NCBI GenBank assembly: GCA_041664965.1
Contig: JBAYJT010000009.1
Span: 1-44,459 of the forward strand
Direction of reading: 5' to 3'
Origin: JBAYJT01 sp041664965
Lineage (GTDB): Bacteria; Pseudomonadota; Gammaproteobacteria; UBA9339
Length of the DNA: 44,459 nucleotides
The notes under the pieces are model-generated. The model made no database searches, had not been told where the DNA came from, and was given only the letters and a program-made list of their open reading frames with translations. This document shows positions 15,717-25,782 of this stretch, one piece after another. Position numbers and translations under genes: made by a program. How positions within the stretch are numbered: the stretch's first letter is position 1; each line of letters starts with the position of its first letter.

Positions 15717-18700
15717 ATGCGATTAAAAAGAATTAAACTTTCTGGTTTTAAATCTTTTGTCGATCCGACCGTTATCCCTTTTTCCAGTAATTTAACTGCC
15801 ATAGTTGGACCAAATGGTTGCGGTAAATCTAATGTGATAGATGCTGTGCGTTGGGTTCTAGGCGAAATTTCAGCCAAAGAATTGCGTGGCGAGGCGATGA
15901 GCGATGTTATTTTTAATGGCTCAAGTAGTCGCAAGCCTCTTGGTCAAGCTAGTATTGAAATTGTTTTTGATAATAGCGCAGGAAAATGTGGTGGTGAGTA
16001 CGCAAAGTATAATGAAATTGCAATTCGTCGCGAAGTAACGCGCGATGGCGGTTCTAATTATTATCTCAATGGTACGCGCTGTCGACGTAAAGATATTCTA
16101 GATATTTTCTTGGGTACTGGTTTGGGCTTAAATACTTATGCGATTATAGGCCAAGGGACTATAGCGCAAATGGTTGAAGCCAAGCCAGAAGATTTGCGCT
16201 TGCATTTGGAGGAAGCCGCAGGAGTTTCTAAATACAAAGAACGACGTCGCGAAACAGAAAGCCGCATTGAACAAACTAAAGAAAACCTTGCTCGTCTAAA
16301 TGACATTCGCTCCGAGATAGAAAACCAGCTTAAAACTTTAAAGAGACAAGCCAATATAGCGTCTTTTTATAGGAAATTACGTGAAGAGGAGCGTTTGTGC
16401 AAAGCTCGTATAGAAGCTTGCCATTTAGATGAATTAGGACGAGAAAAGCAAGAAATAGGTAGTAATCTTCTAGCGTCTGAAGTAGCTCTAGAAGCGAAAA
16501 TTTCTGAGCAGACCAAAATAGAAAGTGCTATGGAAGTCTTGCGCCAAGAACAGGTTATGCGCAATGATACTTTTCAGGCTGTGCAACAAAAATATTACGA
16601 CTTTGGTGGTGAGATTTCTGCGCTAGAGCAGCGTATTCATTACGATCAAAAACGTAAAGAAGAATTTTTGCAAAATATTGAACATTTGCAGAAAGATTTA
16701 GCGGGAGCCTCCGAGCATAAAATAAATGACGCTCAGCAACTCGCAATGTTAGAAGCTGAGTTAGCTAAAGAAATAGAGCTAGAACCTACTTTAATTTTAG
16801 ATCAGGAATCTTCTTGGCAATCTTTTTTAAACACAGAAGAAGAGATTAGAATTGCTCAAGGGCGCTTGGATGATTTTAATACACAAAGTTCTGAGCTAAA
16901 AGCTGGAATTGTTCGTGAAAAAGCTAATCTTGAGAATTGGCAAAACACAGTACAGCGTGAAACGGAACTGATAGAAAAACTGCGCGCAGAAGCTGAAGGT
17001 TTAGAATATTCTGCGCTTCTCCAAGAAATTACTCTTTTACAAGGAAGCAGTTCTGAGCTTTTGCCCAAAGAGAAAAAATTACAAGATCAGTTGCAGATTT
17101 TTCAAAGTAGCATTGTTGAACTACGAACTTCTATCCAGAGCGAATCTCGCGAATTAGATAATGCTAGACGTGCTCTACAAGAGTTAACCGGGAAAAAATC
17201 TGCTTTAGAAGCACTACAAAAAGAATCCTTGGCTGGTAAAGACGAAAAAGCTAAAAAGTGGTTAGAAGATGGTAATGTAACAGTTAAATCGCGTTTAGCG
17301 AAAGAATTGGATGTTGTAAGTGGTTGGGAAAAAGCTGTTGAAACAGTTCTTGCAGATTACTTAGATGCTATTTGCGTTCCTGATTGGCAAAAGTTAGAGA
17401 CGATTTTGCCAACTTTAGAAAAGCGTTTTAGTGAGGACCTGACATTTTTAACTAAAACAGAAGCTAAAGAATCTGTTACTAAAAAATCTTTGTCTAATCT
17501 AGCTTCCAAAGTTAAGTCGCTTTATGCGCTAGATATTTTACACAATGTTTATGCAGCTGAAGATTTGAAAGAAGCTTTGGATTTGCGTCCTAACTTGGAG
17601 TTACATGAGTCAATCGTAACGCCAGAGGGGATTTGGCTTGGGAGTAATTGGCTACGCATAGCAGCTGAAGGCGGAACAAGAAATAGCGTTTTAGAAAGAG
17701 AAAAAGAGCTACGTACGCTCTCCGATAAAATCCAAGAAACAGAAAATGTGGTTTCGAAATTAGTGGTTACTGTTGAAACCGCGACAAATAAGTTGCATGA
17801 AATAGAAGGCGAACAGGAAAAAGTCCGTCAAGTTTGGCATGGGCTGAATGAAGAAAAAACACAGCTCTTAAGTGCAATTAGTGCTAAAGAAGCCAGCTTC
17901 GAACACTTGAAAGAACGTTCTACTGTTATTGAAGAAGAAATTGCTAAACATAATGTATTTTTGCTAGAAGCTAAACAAAGTCTGCAAAGTTTAGAAAATT
18001 CTTGGCAAAATATTTCAAATTCTGAAGAAGGTCATGAAGTTAAGCGTAAGGCTCTTTTAGAAGAGCGCGATACTAAACTTTTAGCTGTTACTACAGCGCG
18101 TCAAGTGGCGCAAAATAGCAAAGAAAAGCTAGATAATTGGCATAGACGCAAAGAAGTTTTTGAAAATCAAATAAATAATTTAAAGCAAAACTTAGAGCGC
18201 TTTACAAAGCAGTTTGAAGCTTTTAACCAACGTCAAAACGATATTCAGGAAAAAATTGCCGAAATCGCAGCAGCAGAGACGCTTTTACAATCTGATTTAG
18301 AAGAAAAGCTAGGAAAAAGAATTGGGGTAGAAAGCGAACTTTTAGTTGCTAAAGAAGCAGTTTCGGTTGTGGAAAATTCTTTGCGCGCACACGAAAAAGA
18401 GAGGGCTTTGTTACAAGAAAGCTTAGAGAATATGCGCTCAGGACTGGAGAAATTGCGCCTTTCGAAACAATCTATTGATCTGAGCATTGCTAATCACGTA
18501 AACAACATCACTGAACTTGGTTTTGTCCTAGAAGAATTTTTGCCACAAGTGATTTTGGAAAGAGAGCAGGGCAATGTAGTAATAGAAACTCTGCAAGCTC
18601 AACTCGAGCGCATTGCCAAGAGGTTAGAGCGATTGGGCCCAATCAACTTGGCTGCTATTGATGAATACAATAAACAAAAAGAGCGTAAAGATTATTTGGA

Positions 18701-19247
18701 TCGCCAAAACGATGATTTGCTCGCTGCTTTAACTACTTTGCAGGATGCAATTCATAAAATAGATGCGGAAAGTAAACAGAAATTTAAGAACGCTTTTGAT
18801 ATTATCAACGAAAATTTGCAAAAACTATTCCCTAAGATTTTTAATGGTGGCAAGGCAACATTAGAGATGATAGGAGACGATGTTTTAAATTCCGGAGTTG
18901 CTATTTACGCGCAACCCCCAGGAAAACGTAACTCCAGTATTCATCTCTTGTCCGGTGGTGAAAAAGCTCTAACTGCTATTGCTTTTATCTTTTCCATTTT
19001 TCAAGTCAATCCAGCTCCATTTTGCCTTCTTGACGAGGTCGACGCTCCTTTCGATGACGAAAACGTTGGTCGTTTTTGTCGCTTAGTAAAAGAAATGGCG
19101 GAAAGCATTCAGTTCATCTATATAACCCACAACAAAGTCAGCATGGAAACATCCGATCAACTCTTGGGAGTCACAATGCAAGAAGCTGGCGTTTCCCGCA
19201 TTGTTTCCGTCGATGTTGCCGAAGCGCTGAAGATGGTGGAAGTTTGA
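15717..19247 (+). CDS. smc: Chromosome segregation ATPase SMC
   Basis: 1176 aa, full length. SMC dimers with ScpAB form the bacterial condensin. N-terminal head: MRLKRIKLSGFKSFVDPT and Walker A GPNGCGKSNVIDAVRWVLGE (about 30-49). Two long coiled-coil arms (about 165-500 and 670-1010) flank a hinge near 505-655 (WEKAVETVLADYLDAICVPD and GTRNSVLEREKEL). The C-terminal head has the signature LLSGGEKALTAIAF near 1077 and Walker B FCLLDEVDAPFDD near 1100. The Shine-Dalgarno is weak (AGAGAGAA, about 14 bases away), which suggests coupling to rho. It is convergent with the POT gene, seven bases apart, with no terminator visible between them. Confidence 0.96.
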   Translation: MRLKRIKLSGFKSFVDPTVIPFSSNLTAIVGPNGCGKSNVIDAVRWVLGEISAKELRGEAMSDVIFNGSSSRKPLGQASIEIVFDNSAGKCGGEYAKYNEIAIRREVTRDGGSNYYLNGTRCRRKDILDIFLGTGLGLNTYAIIGQGTIAQMVEAKPEDLRLHLEEAAGVSKYKERRRETESRIEQTKENLARLNDIRSEIENQLKTLKRQANIASFYRKLREEERLCKARIEACHLDELGREKQEIGSNLLASEVALEAKISEQTKIESAMEVLRQEQVMRNDTFQAVQQKYYDFGGEISALEQRIHYDQKRKEEFLQNIEHLQKDLAGASEHKINDAQQLAMLEAELAKEIELEPTLILDQESSWQSFLNTEEEIRIAQGRLDDFNTQSSELKAGIVREKANLENWQNTVQRETELIEKLRAEAEGLEYSALLQEITLLQGSSSELLPKEKKLQDQLQIFQSSIVELRTSIQSESRELDNARRALQELTGKKSALEALQKESLAGKDEKAKKWLEDGNVTVKSRLAKELDVVSGWEKAVETVLADYLDAICVPDWQKLETILPTLEKRFSEDLTFLTKTEAKESVTKKSLSNLASKVKSLYALDILHNVYAAEDLKEALDLRPNLELHESIVTPEGIWLGSNWLRIAAEGGTRNSVLEREKELRTLSDKIQETENVVSKLVVTVETATNKLHEIEGEQEKVRQVWHGLNEEKTQLLSAISAKEASFEHLKERSTVIEEEIAKHNVFLLEAKQSLQSLENSWQNISNSEEGHEVKRKALLEERDTKLLAVTTARQVAQNSKEKLDNWHRRKEVFENQINNLKQNLERFTKQFEAFNQRQNDIQEKIAEIAAAETLLQSDLEEKLGKRIGVESELLVAKEAVSVVENSLRAHEKERALLQESLENMRSGLEKLRLSKQSIDLSIANHVNNITELGFVLEEFLPQVILEREQGNVVIETLQAQLERIAKRLERLGPINLAAIDEYNKQKERKDYLDRQNDDLLAALTTLQDAIHKIDAESKQKFKNAFDIINENLQKLFPKIFNGGKATLEMIGDDVLNSGVAIYAQPPGKRNSSIHLLSGGEKALTAIAFIFSIFQVNPAPFCLLDEVDAPFDDENVGRFCRLVKEMAESIQFIYITHNKVSMETSDQLLGVTMQEAGVSRIVSVDVAEALKMVEV

Positions 19248-19254
19248 AGGAAAT

Positions 19255-20706
19255 TTACAACTTAGCAATACGTTTCACATAGGGCCCAATAGCAAAGGCC
19301 AGGGAAGTTACCACTAAAGCCGCTATGCCAATTTCTAAGAAAGCGTGATTGTAAATGGCTAAGATTGCAGCTGGGTCGTGCAAAGTATCTGGAATACTAG
19401 CTCGGCTGGCAAAGACTCCAGAAAGTGCCGAAGAAAGTGCCATACCGACTACAAACCAAGTTCCCATCATAATGCCATACATGCGTTTTGGTGCAATGTG
19501 AGTTACCATGGCTACGCCAAGAGCGCTAACCAGCATTTCTCCTAAAGTATAGAAAAAATAAGCTGCAACAGCCCAGCCAGCGGAAACTTGATAGTTTGCA
19601 TTAGTAAAATAACTGCTAGCCACAAGAGTGAAGAACATCAAAGTTGTAACTAGTAAGCCAATAGGAAATTTTACAGTTACCGGTAAATCCTTATTTTTTT
19701 TGCCCAATTTGGTGTAGGTCCATGCCAATATGGGTCCAAGGATAATAACCCAGGCAGGATTTAGAGCAAAGAAAGCTACAGCTGGAATTTCAAAGCCCAT
19801 TACGGTACGAACCACACAACGATTAATAAATAAAAGAATGGATGTATAAGCTTGTTGGTAGAGAACAAAGAAAACGAAGCCCATTAAGATTAAAATTAGG
19901 CAAGCTATTATTTTAGATTTTTCTTCTTTGGGGCTACGCAAGATCTCAAAAATAAAATAAACAAATATTACTACAGTCGCAACACCAAACACCCAATATG
20001 CAACTATTTCATGAGAAATCAGGAACATAGCAGCGGCTCCAGCCACAGCTAAGCCTAAGCTAACCCAACCGATAATTTTCCAAGGTAGGGGTTTTTTACC
20101 AACAGCAGAGTCTGGCTCGTAGGCAGATTTGCGGAAAACAAAGTACCAAACTAAACCTAGTAAAATCGTGACGCCACCAACTAAAAATGCTACGCGCCAA
20201 CCGAAATATTTTTGTACTTCACCAATGCAAAGGGCGCTAACAAAAGAGCCAATATTCATACCCATGTAGTAAAGAGTAAAGCCGCTATCAATACGAGGAT
20301 CTTTATCAGCATAGCTGCGGCCTAGAAGATGCGTAGGGCCAGTTTTAAACATGCCAACGCCTAAGATAATAAATGCTAGAGCTATAGGAAAGACAACTTT
20401 ACTTGGAATGTAAAGCATGGAGAGTCCAACTCCCTCCAAGATTAAACCTAAGATAATGCATCTTCTTATGCCGAGTACATTGTCAGCTAAATATCCACCG
20501 GCTGCCGGCATTAGGTAAGCTAAAGCGCTGAAGACCGCATAGAGCGTGAAGGCTATGGTATCAGTAACTTGATAAACTTCTTTGGCGTAAAGAACAATGA
20601 GGAAGGAAAGGACGTAAAAACCAGCTCGTTCGAACATGGCTGTCAGAAAAGACAATTTAAAAACAGGTGGTTGTTGTAATTTTTGTGTTTCTGCAATGAC
20701 AGTCAT
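19255..20706 (-). CDS. Proton-dependent oligopeptide transporter (POT/PTR2 family)
   Basis: 483 aa with about 12-14 membrane helices. The first helix region has FERAGFYVLSFLIVLY, the ExxER-F-Y proton-coupling motif of POT transporters, and TM2-TM4 hold AGGYLADNVLGIRRCIILG and the GVGMFKTGPTHLLGRSY segment. The second half has PAVAFFALNPAWVIILGPILAW, the usual PTR2 'NPxxI' loop. It should import di- or tripeptides with protons across the inner membrane, fitting an amino-acid-scavenging life. It is monocistronic and read convergently with smc; infB ends about 107 bases upstream of its start. Confidence 0.9.
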   Translation of the reverse strand: MTVIAETQKLQQPPVFKLSFLTAMFERAGFYVLSFLIVLYAKEVYQVTDTIAFTLYAVFSALAYLMPAAGGYLADNVLGIRRCIILGLILEGVGLSMLYIPSKVVFPIALAFIILGVGMFKTGPTHLLGRSYADKDPRIDSGFTLYYMGMNIGSFVSALCIGEVQKYFGWRVAFLVGGVTILLGLVWYFVFRKSAYEPDSAVGKKPLPWKIIGWVSLGLAVAGAAAMFLISHEIVAYWVFGVATVVIFVYFIFEILRSPKEEKSKIIACLILILMGFVFFVLYQQAYTSILLFINRCVVRTVMGFEIPAVAFFALNPAWVIILGPILAWTYTKLGKKNKDLPVTVKFPIGLLVTTLMFFTLVASSYFTNANYQVSAGWAVAAYFFYTLGEMLVSALGVAMVTHIAPKRMYGIMMGTWFVVGMALSSALSGVFASRASIPDTLHDPAAILAIYNHAFLEIGIAALVVTSLAFAIGPYVKRIAKL

Positions 20707-20813
20707 GGGTGACCTCTTATAAATTTAAAGAAAAATAGAAATACCAAAAACCTCCGCGCACGCCGCTCGAATACTAGCTCTTCATTTTAGAGTAAAGGGG
20801 GGCTTTTAGCAAT

Positions 20814-23387
20814 TCACAATTTTCGTTTTACTAAGACAGTTTTGTAAACCTCAATTTGGTCGCCGACTTTTATGTCATTGTAATTTTTAATGCCAATACC
20901 ACATTCCATGCCGACTCGAACGTCATTGGCATCTTCTTTGAAGCGGCGTAATGAATCTAATTCGCCGGTATAAATAACGACGTTGTCGCGAAGAACCCTA
21001 GCTTTATTATTGCGTTTGATGGATCCTTCCATAACCATACAACCGGCAATAGAACCAAATTTAGAAGATCTAAATACTTCTCGTACAGCGGCGATACCCA
21101 AGATTTGATCTTCTTCGGTTGGCGCAAGCATACCGCTCATGGCTGCTTTAACATCGTCCACTAGTTGGTAAATAACACTATAATAGCGAAGTTCGACACC
21201 TTCATTTTCAGCAATACGCTTAGCCGTGGCATCAGCTCGTACATTAAATCCTACAACAATCCCCGAAGAGGCTAGGGCAAGATTTACGTCGGATTCTGTG
21301 ATACCACCAACTCCGCTAGCAATAATTTTCATCTTAACTTCATTAGTGGAAAGTTTGTTTAAAGTATCGCTAATTGCTTCCACAGAGCCTTGTACGTCGC
21401 CTTTGAGAACTACGTTAAGTGTTTTAATGCCATCTTCTTGCATACGAGTGAAGATGTTTTCTAGTTTGCCAGCCTGTTGTTTGGCGAGTTTCACTTCGCG
21501 ATATTTACCTTGGCGGAATAGGGCAACTTCACGAGCTTTTCTTTCATCTGGTATAACCATAGCATTTTCACCAGCAGCAGGGGATCCAGATAAGCCATGA
21601 ACCTCGACCGGTATTGACGGGCCAGCGGATTCTTGTTTTGAACCATCATCTCCAAGCATGCTGCGAATACGACCATAATGCAGTCCTGCCAATAAAATAT
21701 CTCCAACGTGTAAAGTTCCGCTTTGAACTAGAATAGTTGCTACGGGACCAAAGCCTTTGTCAAGACGAGATTCGATGACTAAACCACGAGCTGGAGTAGC
21801 GACAGGCGCTTTTAATGCTAACACTTCGGCTAAAACTAAAATTGAATCTAAAAGCTCGTCAATGCCGGTACCTTTCTTGGCTGAAATGGGCTGGAACATC
21901 GTATCTCCGCCCCATTCTTCAGGAATGACTTCATGTTTAGCTAATTCATTTTTTATTCGATCAATATCTATGTCTGGCTTGTCGATTTTGTTGATTGCAA
22001 CGATAAGTGGTACGTTCGCAGCTTTGGCATGTTGAATTGCTTCGACAGTTTGCGGCATAACGCCGTCGTCAGCGGCTACAACTAGAACTATGATATCAGT
22101 AGCTTTTGCGCCTCTTGCACGCATAGCTGTAAAGGCTTCGTGACCAGGTGTATCCAAGAAAGTGATCATGCCGCGTTGAGTATTAACATGATAGGCGCCG
22201 ATGTGTTGTGTGATTCCACCAGCCTCGGATGCTGTAACTTTAGTGCGACGGATATAATCTAAGAGTGAAGTTTTGCCGTGATCAACATGTCCCATGATAG
22301 TGACGACGGGAGCACGATGTACTGATTCTGCAACATTACTGCCATGTTCTAATTCTATGGATTCTTCTAGCGTAATTTCTTTAAGAGCAGTAGCTTTGTG
22401 CCCCATTTCTTCAGCAACTAAAATCGCAGTATCTTGGTCGATAACTTGGTTAATAGTGACCATAGCCCCCATTTTCATCAATGCTTTAATTACTTCAGTG
22501 GCTTTTACAAACATTTTTTGCGCTAACTCAGCAACAGTGATGGTTTCAGGGATGCTGACTTCGCGAATTATTGGTCCAGTTGGCTTTAGCGGTTGAGGAA
22601 TTTCTTTTATACTATCTTTTTGACGATCTTTTTGTTTTGTTTGATGAGAATGGGGAACGTGTTTAACAACTTTTTTGACAACATATTTGCCAACAAATTT
22701 TTCTGCTAAAACCTCCGGCATTTCTGGTTTTTCTATAGTATCTTTTTCGTCAAAAGGCAAAATTGGTTCTATTGCATGGCGTTTTGCGTCATGTTTGGGA
22801 TGAGCTTTTCTTTTGCCTTTAAGCTTAGTTTCTTCGGTGGTTTTTGGAGCTTCGATTTCTTCTTCTGGATGCTTGGAACCTTTTTTCTTAAGCTTAGAAT
22901 TTTCTGCTTTTTTCTTTTCCTCTTCTGCATGTTGTTTGGCCTCTTTAGCTGCTTTGGCCTTTTCTTTTGCTTCTTGTTCTAATTTGGTTTTTTCTTGTAA
23001 TATTTTTTCACGACGCAGACGGTCTTCTTCGGCTTTACGTAAAGCCAAAGCTTCTTCTTCAAGTCGGCGTTTGGCATCAGCTAATTCGCTGTCAACATCA
23101 TAAGTTCGCTTTTTCTTTACAACTACGCTGACCGTACTGCTGGATTTGCCAGATGCAGTATCAGCTTGCGTTTTACGGCGTAAAGTGATTTTCTTAGGAA
23201 AGGATAGATCTGTGGTTGTACTCTGACCGCCGGATTTTAAGTAATCTAAGAGAATATGTTTTTGCTCTTCTGTTATGCTTTGAGAAGCGTCTTTAATAGC
23301 AATATTTGCTTCTTGCAATTTAGCAAGTAGTTCAGTTGTTGGAATCCCAACAGCTTTGGCTAATTGTTCTACTGTGATGTCGCTCAT
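20814..23387 (-). CDS. infB: Translation initiation factor IF-2
   Basis: 857 aa (E. coli 890). GTPase that brings initiator fMet-tRNA to the 30S subunit. The N-terminus has an IF2N domain (ITVEQLAKAVGIPTTELLAKL), then a long charged Lys/Glu/Ala linker (about 85-265), and a second IF2N motif (TITVAELAQKMFVKATEVIKAL). The G domain starts near 362 with GHVDHGKTSLLD, followed by DTPGHEAFTAMRARG, NKIDKPD and ISAKKGTGID; the C2 domain with GMECGIGIKNYND is near the end. It lies in the conserved order tRNA-fMet, rimP, nusA, infB on the minus strand; rbfA, truB and rpsO, which often follow, are replaced by the POT transporter. Confidence 0.97.
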   Translation of the reverse strand: MSDITVEQLAKAVGIPTTELLAKLQEANIAIKDASQSITEEQKHILLDYLKSGGQSTTTDLSFPKKITLRRKTQADTASGKSSSTVSVVVKKKRTYDVDSELADAKRRLEEEALALRKAEEDRLRREKILQEKTKLEQEAKEKAKAAKEAKQHAEEEKKKAENSKLKKKGSKHPEEEIEAPKTTEETKLKGKRKAHPKHDAKRHAIEPILPFDEKDTIEKPEMPEVLAEKFVGKYVVKKVVKHVPHSHQTKQKDRQKDSIKEIPQPLKPTGPIIREVSIPETITVAELAQKMFVKATEVIKALMKMGAMVTINQVIDQDTAILVAEEMGHKATALKEITLEESIELEHGSNVAESVHRAPVVTIMGHVDHGKTSLLDYIRRTKVTASEAGGITQHIGAYHVNTQRGMITFLDTPGHEAFTAMRARGAKATDIIVLVVAADDGVMPQTVEAIQHAKAANVPLIVAINKIDKPDIDIDRIKNELAKHEVIPEEWGGDTMFQPISAKKGTGIDELLDSILVLAEVLALKAPVATPARGLVIESRLDKGFGPVATILVQSGTLHVGDILLAGLHYGRIRSMLGDDGSKQESAGPSIPVEVHGLSGSPAAGENAMVIPDERKAREVALFRQGKYREVKLAKQQAGKLENIFTRMQEDGIKTLNVVLKGDVQGSVEAISDTLNKLSTNEVKMKIIASGVGGITESDVNLALASSGIVVGFNVRADATAKRIAENEGVELRYYSVIYQLVDDVKAAMSGMLAPTEEDQILGIAAVREVFRSSKFGSIAGCMVMEGSIKRNNKARVLRDNVVIYTGELDSLRRFKEDANDVRVGMECGIGIKNYNDIKVGDQIEVYKTVLVKRKL

Positions 23388-23401
23388 ACGAATTTTCCGC
23401 C

Positions 23402-23447
23402 GAAAACATGTCTATACGTTTTCTTTTAAAATCAAAGAGTTATATTT
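23402..23447 (-). repeat. Stop-associated ~45-base repeat, copy 3
   Basis: GAAAACATGTCTATACG then TTTTCTTTTAAAATCAAAGA, filling nearly all of the 60-base gap between nusA and infB and ending at the nusA stop. On the transcript it can fold as GAAAACG...CGTTTTC-like arms, so it could modulate read-through within this essential operon. Confidence 0.65.
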
Positions 23448-24941
23448 TTATTCTTTATCGAACCAAATTTTACGTGCTGTCATGATTAATTTGGCCGCTT
23501 CAGCACGCGGTAATTCTTCAATATCGCTAATATCGTCCACGGACTGTTCTGCTAGATCTTCACGTGTGATAATCTTTCTACTCGCAAGAACATAGGCTAA
23601 ATGCCTTGTCATACCTTCTAAATCTAATAAATCTTGTGCTGGTTCCACGACGCCAACATCACCCTTGCTAGTTAAAGCTAATTTTAAAAGAGCGTCGCGA
23701 GCGCGTGTGTGAAGCTCGTTCACTAAATCTTTGTCAAAACCTTCGATAGCGAGCATTTCTTTTTCCGGCACGTAGGCTATATCTTCCAATGTAGAAAACC
23801 CTTCTTGAGCCAAGACAGCGGCCAGCTCTTCATCAACACCAAGTTGCTCGGCAAATGTAGCGGCAGTTTGCTGTACTTCATTTTTGCTTTTTTGAACCAT
23901 GTCAGCTTCAGAAAGGACATTTAACTTCCAGCCAACCAATTCGCTGGCCAGACGCACATTTTGTCCATTGCGGCCGATGGCGAGAGCTAACTGATCTTCT
24001 CGTACACCAATATCCATGGACTTTTTCTCTTCATCTACAACTATAGAAGCAATTTCAGCTGGAGCCATAGCGTTTACAACTAATTGAGCTGGATTAGCAT
24101 CCCAAAGCACAATATCAATGCGTTCTCCGCCTAGTTCATTTGAAACTGTTTGGACTCTAGAGCCACGAATTCCTATGCAAGCGCCGATAGGATCAATACG
24201 ACCATCGTTGGTTTTAACAGCGATTTTGGCTCGTGAGCCAGGATCTCTTGCAACTGCTTTAATGCTGATTACTTCTTCGCCAATTTCTGGTACTTCAACC
24301 TTAAAAAGGTCAGCCAGCATTTCTTTGTGAGTGCGGCTCATCAAAAGCTGCGGACCTTTCGGTTCTTCGCTTACAGCATATAAAATACCGCGCACACGGT
24401 CGCCTGAGCGAATTTCTTCGTGTGGAATCATGTGTTCTTTGCTAATAAAAGCTTCTGTATTATTGCCCATTTCTAAAATAATGCCATCGCGCGAAACTTT
24501 TTTAGCAATCCCCGATAATAACGTACCAATCTTTTCACGGTAGGCTTCAGCCACTTTTTCACGCTCTGCATTACGAAGTTCTCGTATGATCACTTGTTTG
24601 GCTTGCTGGGCGGCGATACGGCCAAATTTAACCGACTCAATAGGTTCTTCTACAACATCCCCAACTTCTAATTCTGGATCAACGACTTTGGCCTGGGCTA
24701 AATACATTTGCTTACTAGGAAACTCTAGAGGTTCTTCTGAATCCGCCATCACGGTCCACTGTCTAAATGTGTCGTATTCGCCAGATTGCCTGTCTATGGC
24801 TACACGAATATCCACCGGATCAGTGTATTTGCGCATTGTTGTCGCTTCTAAGGCTTTTTCAATGGCATGGAAAATGATATCTTTTTCCACACCTTTTTCG
24901 TTGGCAATAGAATCAACTACTAACAAGATTTCCTTGCTCAT
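23448..24941 (-). CDS. nusA: Transcription termination/antitermination factor NusA
   Basis: 497 aa (E. coli 495). RNA polymerase-binding factor for pausing, termination and antitermination. N-terminal domain (MSKEILLVVDSIANEKGVEKDIIFHAIEKALE), S1 domain near 135-200 (GTLLSGIAKKVSRDGIILEMG...EAFISKEHMIPHEEIRSGD), two KH domains with DPGSRAKIAVKTND, GACIGIRGSRVQTVSNELGGERIDIV and AIGRNGQNVRLASELVGWKL, and two C-terminal acidic helix-hairpin-helix repeats (FSTLEDIAYVPEKEMLAIEGF and the final EELPRAEAAKLIM). Read from the rimP transcript. The gap to rimP is unusually long (183 bases) and full of repeats. Confidence 0.97.
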   Translation of the reverse strand: MSKEILLVVDSIANEKGVEKDIIFHAIEKALEATTMRKYTDPVDIRVAIDRQSGEYDTFRQWTVMADSEEPLEFPSKQMYLAQAKVVDPELEVGDVVEEPIESVKFGRIAAQQAKQVIIRELRNAEREKVAEAYREKIGTLLSGIAKKVSRDGIILEMGNNTEAFISKEHMIPHEEIRSGDRVRGILYAVSEEPKGPQLLMSRTHKEMLADLFKVEVPEIGEEVISIKAVARDPGSRAKIAVKTNDGRIDPIGACIGIRGSRVQTVSNELGGERIDIVLWDANPAQLVVNAMAPAEIASIVVDEEKKSMDIGVREDQLALAIGRNGQNVRLASELVGWKLNVLSEADMVQKSKNEVQQTAATFAEQLGVDEELAAVLAQEGFSTLEDIAYVPEKEMLAIEGFDKDLVNELHTRARDALLKLALTSKGDVGVVEPAQDLLDLEGMTRHLAYVLASRKIITREDLAEQSVDDISDIEELPRAEAAKLIMTARKIWFDKE

Positions 24942-24970
24942 GGTTTTACCTCAAAAAACTTTGGGGAAAT

Positions 24971-25058
24971 AATTATGAATTATAAATTGTGAATTATGAA
25001 TGATTGTAGGTTTTAGCAAGATAATTTTTCACGCTTCCTAACAATTCATAATTCATAA
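24971..25058. repeat. AT-rich inverted-repeat arms between rimP and nusA
   Basis: Left arm 24971-25004 and right arm 25042-25058 (ACAATTCATAATTCATAA) are inverted copies of the AATTATGAATTATAAATT repeat. They would form a hairpin in the rimP-nusA message and lie next to a copy of the ~45-base repeat at 25074. Confidence 0.6.
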
Positions 25059-25073
25059 CCCTATAATTTCCCC

Positions 25074-25121
25074 CAAATATGTCTACAATAAAACATTTAA
25101 AATCAATAAGTTATATTTTTA
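25074..25121 (-). repeat. Stop-associated ~45-base repeat, copy 4
   Basis: AAATATGTCTACAATAAAAC then ATTTAAAATCAATAAGTTAT, ending three bases from the rimP stop. The left part has changed so the hairpin is weaker than in copies 1-3, while the AATCAATAAGTTATA part is well kept. Confidence 0.6.
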
Positions 25122-25124
25122 AGT

Positions 25125-25595
25125 TCATTTCTCGAAATATTTCGGTATCAAATTAGCCCTTTCGACCTTGTTTAGGGCCAATGTAAATTTTTCATCAGCG
25201 CATTTTACAACAATTTCCTTCTCAGTTGCGCTTTCCAAAATCCCCGAAAACACGCGTCTAGCTAGTTCAGGGGCGGGAAATAAGCGAATCTTTACTTCCG
25301 AGCCAATATAGCGCTTAAAATGTTCAGGCTTGGATAACCTGCGTTCTAGGCCAGGGGAAGATACTTCAAGCAAATATTTACCTGAAATTGGATCTTCTAC
25401 ATCTAAAACCCCGCTTATTTGATGGCTAAGTTTGCCACAGTCTTCCAAAGTAACTCCTCCTTCTTTTTCTATATAAATTCGAAGAAGCGAAGAGCCTTTT
25501 TGTCGGCACAAATCTAAATCCCAAAGCTCGTATCCCATAGCAACGACGAGGGGCTCGACCAATTTTTCTAGTTTTACTTGTAAATTACTAGCCAT
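25125..25595 (-). CDS. rimP: Ribosome maturation factor RimP
   Basis: 156 aa (E. coli 150). Needed for 30S subunit maturation. The N-terminal domain has LEKLVEPLVVAMGYELWDLDL, then LLRIYIEKEGGVTLEDCGKLSHQISGVLDVEDPI, and the diagnostic YLLEVSSPGLERRLSKPEHFKRYIG before the C-terminal SH3-like fold. First protein gene of the nusA-infB operon, read from the tRNA-fMet promoter through a terminator-like hairpin just upstream, which may set the ratio of tRNA to mRNA. Confidence 0.96.
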   Translation of the reverse strand: MASNLQVKLEKLVEPLVVAMGYELWDLDLCRQKGSSLLRIYIEKEGGVTLEDCGKLSHQISGVLDVEDPISGKYLLEVSSPGLERRLSKPEHFKRYIGSEVKIRLFPAPELARRVFSGILESATEKEIVVKCADEKFTLALNKVERANLIPKYFEK

Positions 25596-25608
25596 AAAAA
25601 ACGCATAT

Positions 25609-25629
25609 AAAAAATGGGCACTAGGCCCA
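25609..25629 (-). terminator. Intrinsic terminator/attenuator between tRNA-fMet and rimP
   Basis: On the minus strand TGGGC, a five-base loop, GCCCA, then TTTTTT. It lies 14 bases after the tRNA CCA end and 14 bases before the rimP start. The stem is short (five pairs), so partial read-through into the operon is expected. Confidence 0.65.
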
Positions 25630-25642
25630 CATTTTGTATTTT

Positions 25643-25719
<77 letters not shown>

Positions 25720-25740
25720 ATAATCTAACTCGTGGGGCGT

Positions 25741-25769
25741 ATCATACTGAAAAATCGAGAAGAATTCAA
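25741..25769 (-). promoter_or_regulatory. Strong promoter of tRNA-fMet-rimP-nusA-infB
   Basis: The minus strand has TTGAAT (25764-25769), exactly 17 bases, and TATGAT (25741-25746), followed by the GC-rich discriminator CGCCCC. Such discriminators are typical of stable-RNA promoters under stringent control. The start would be about 15 bases before the tRNA. Confidence 0.75.
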
Positions 25770-25782
25770 GGGGAATCTGGAA

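Noticed and set aside
20707..20813. Intrinsic terminator after infB
   Set aside because: The GC-rich CCTCCGCGCACGCCGCTCG stretch does not fold into a clean stem, and the T run does not follow a stem on the minus strand.
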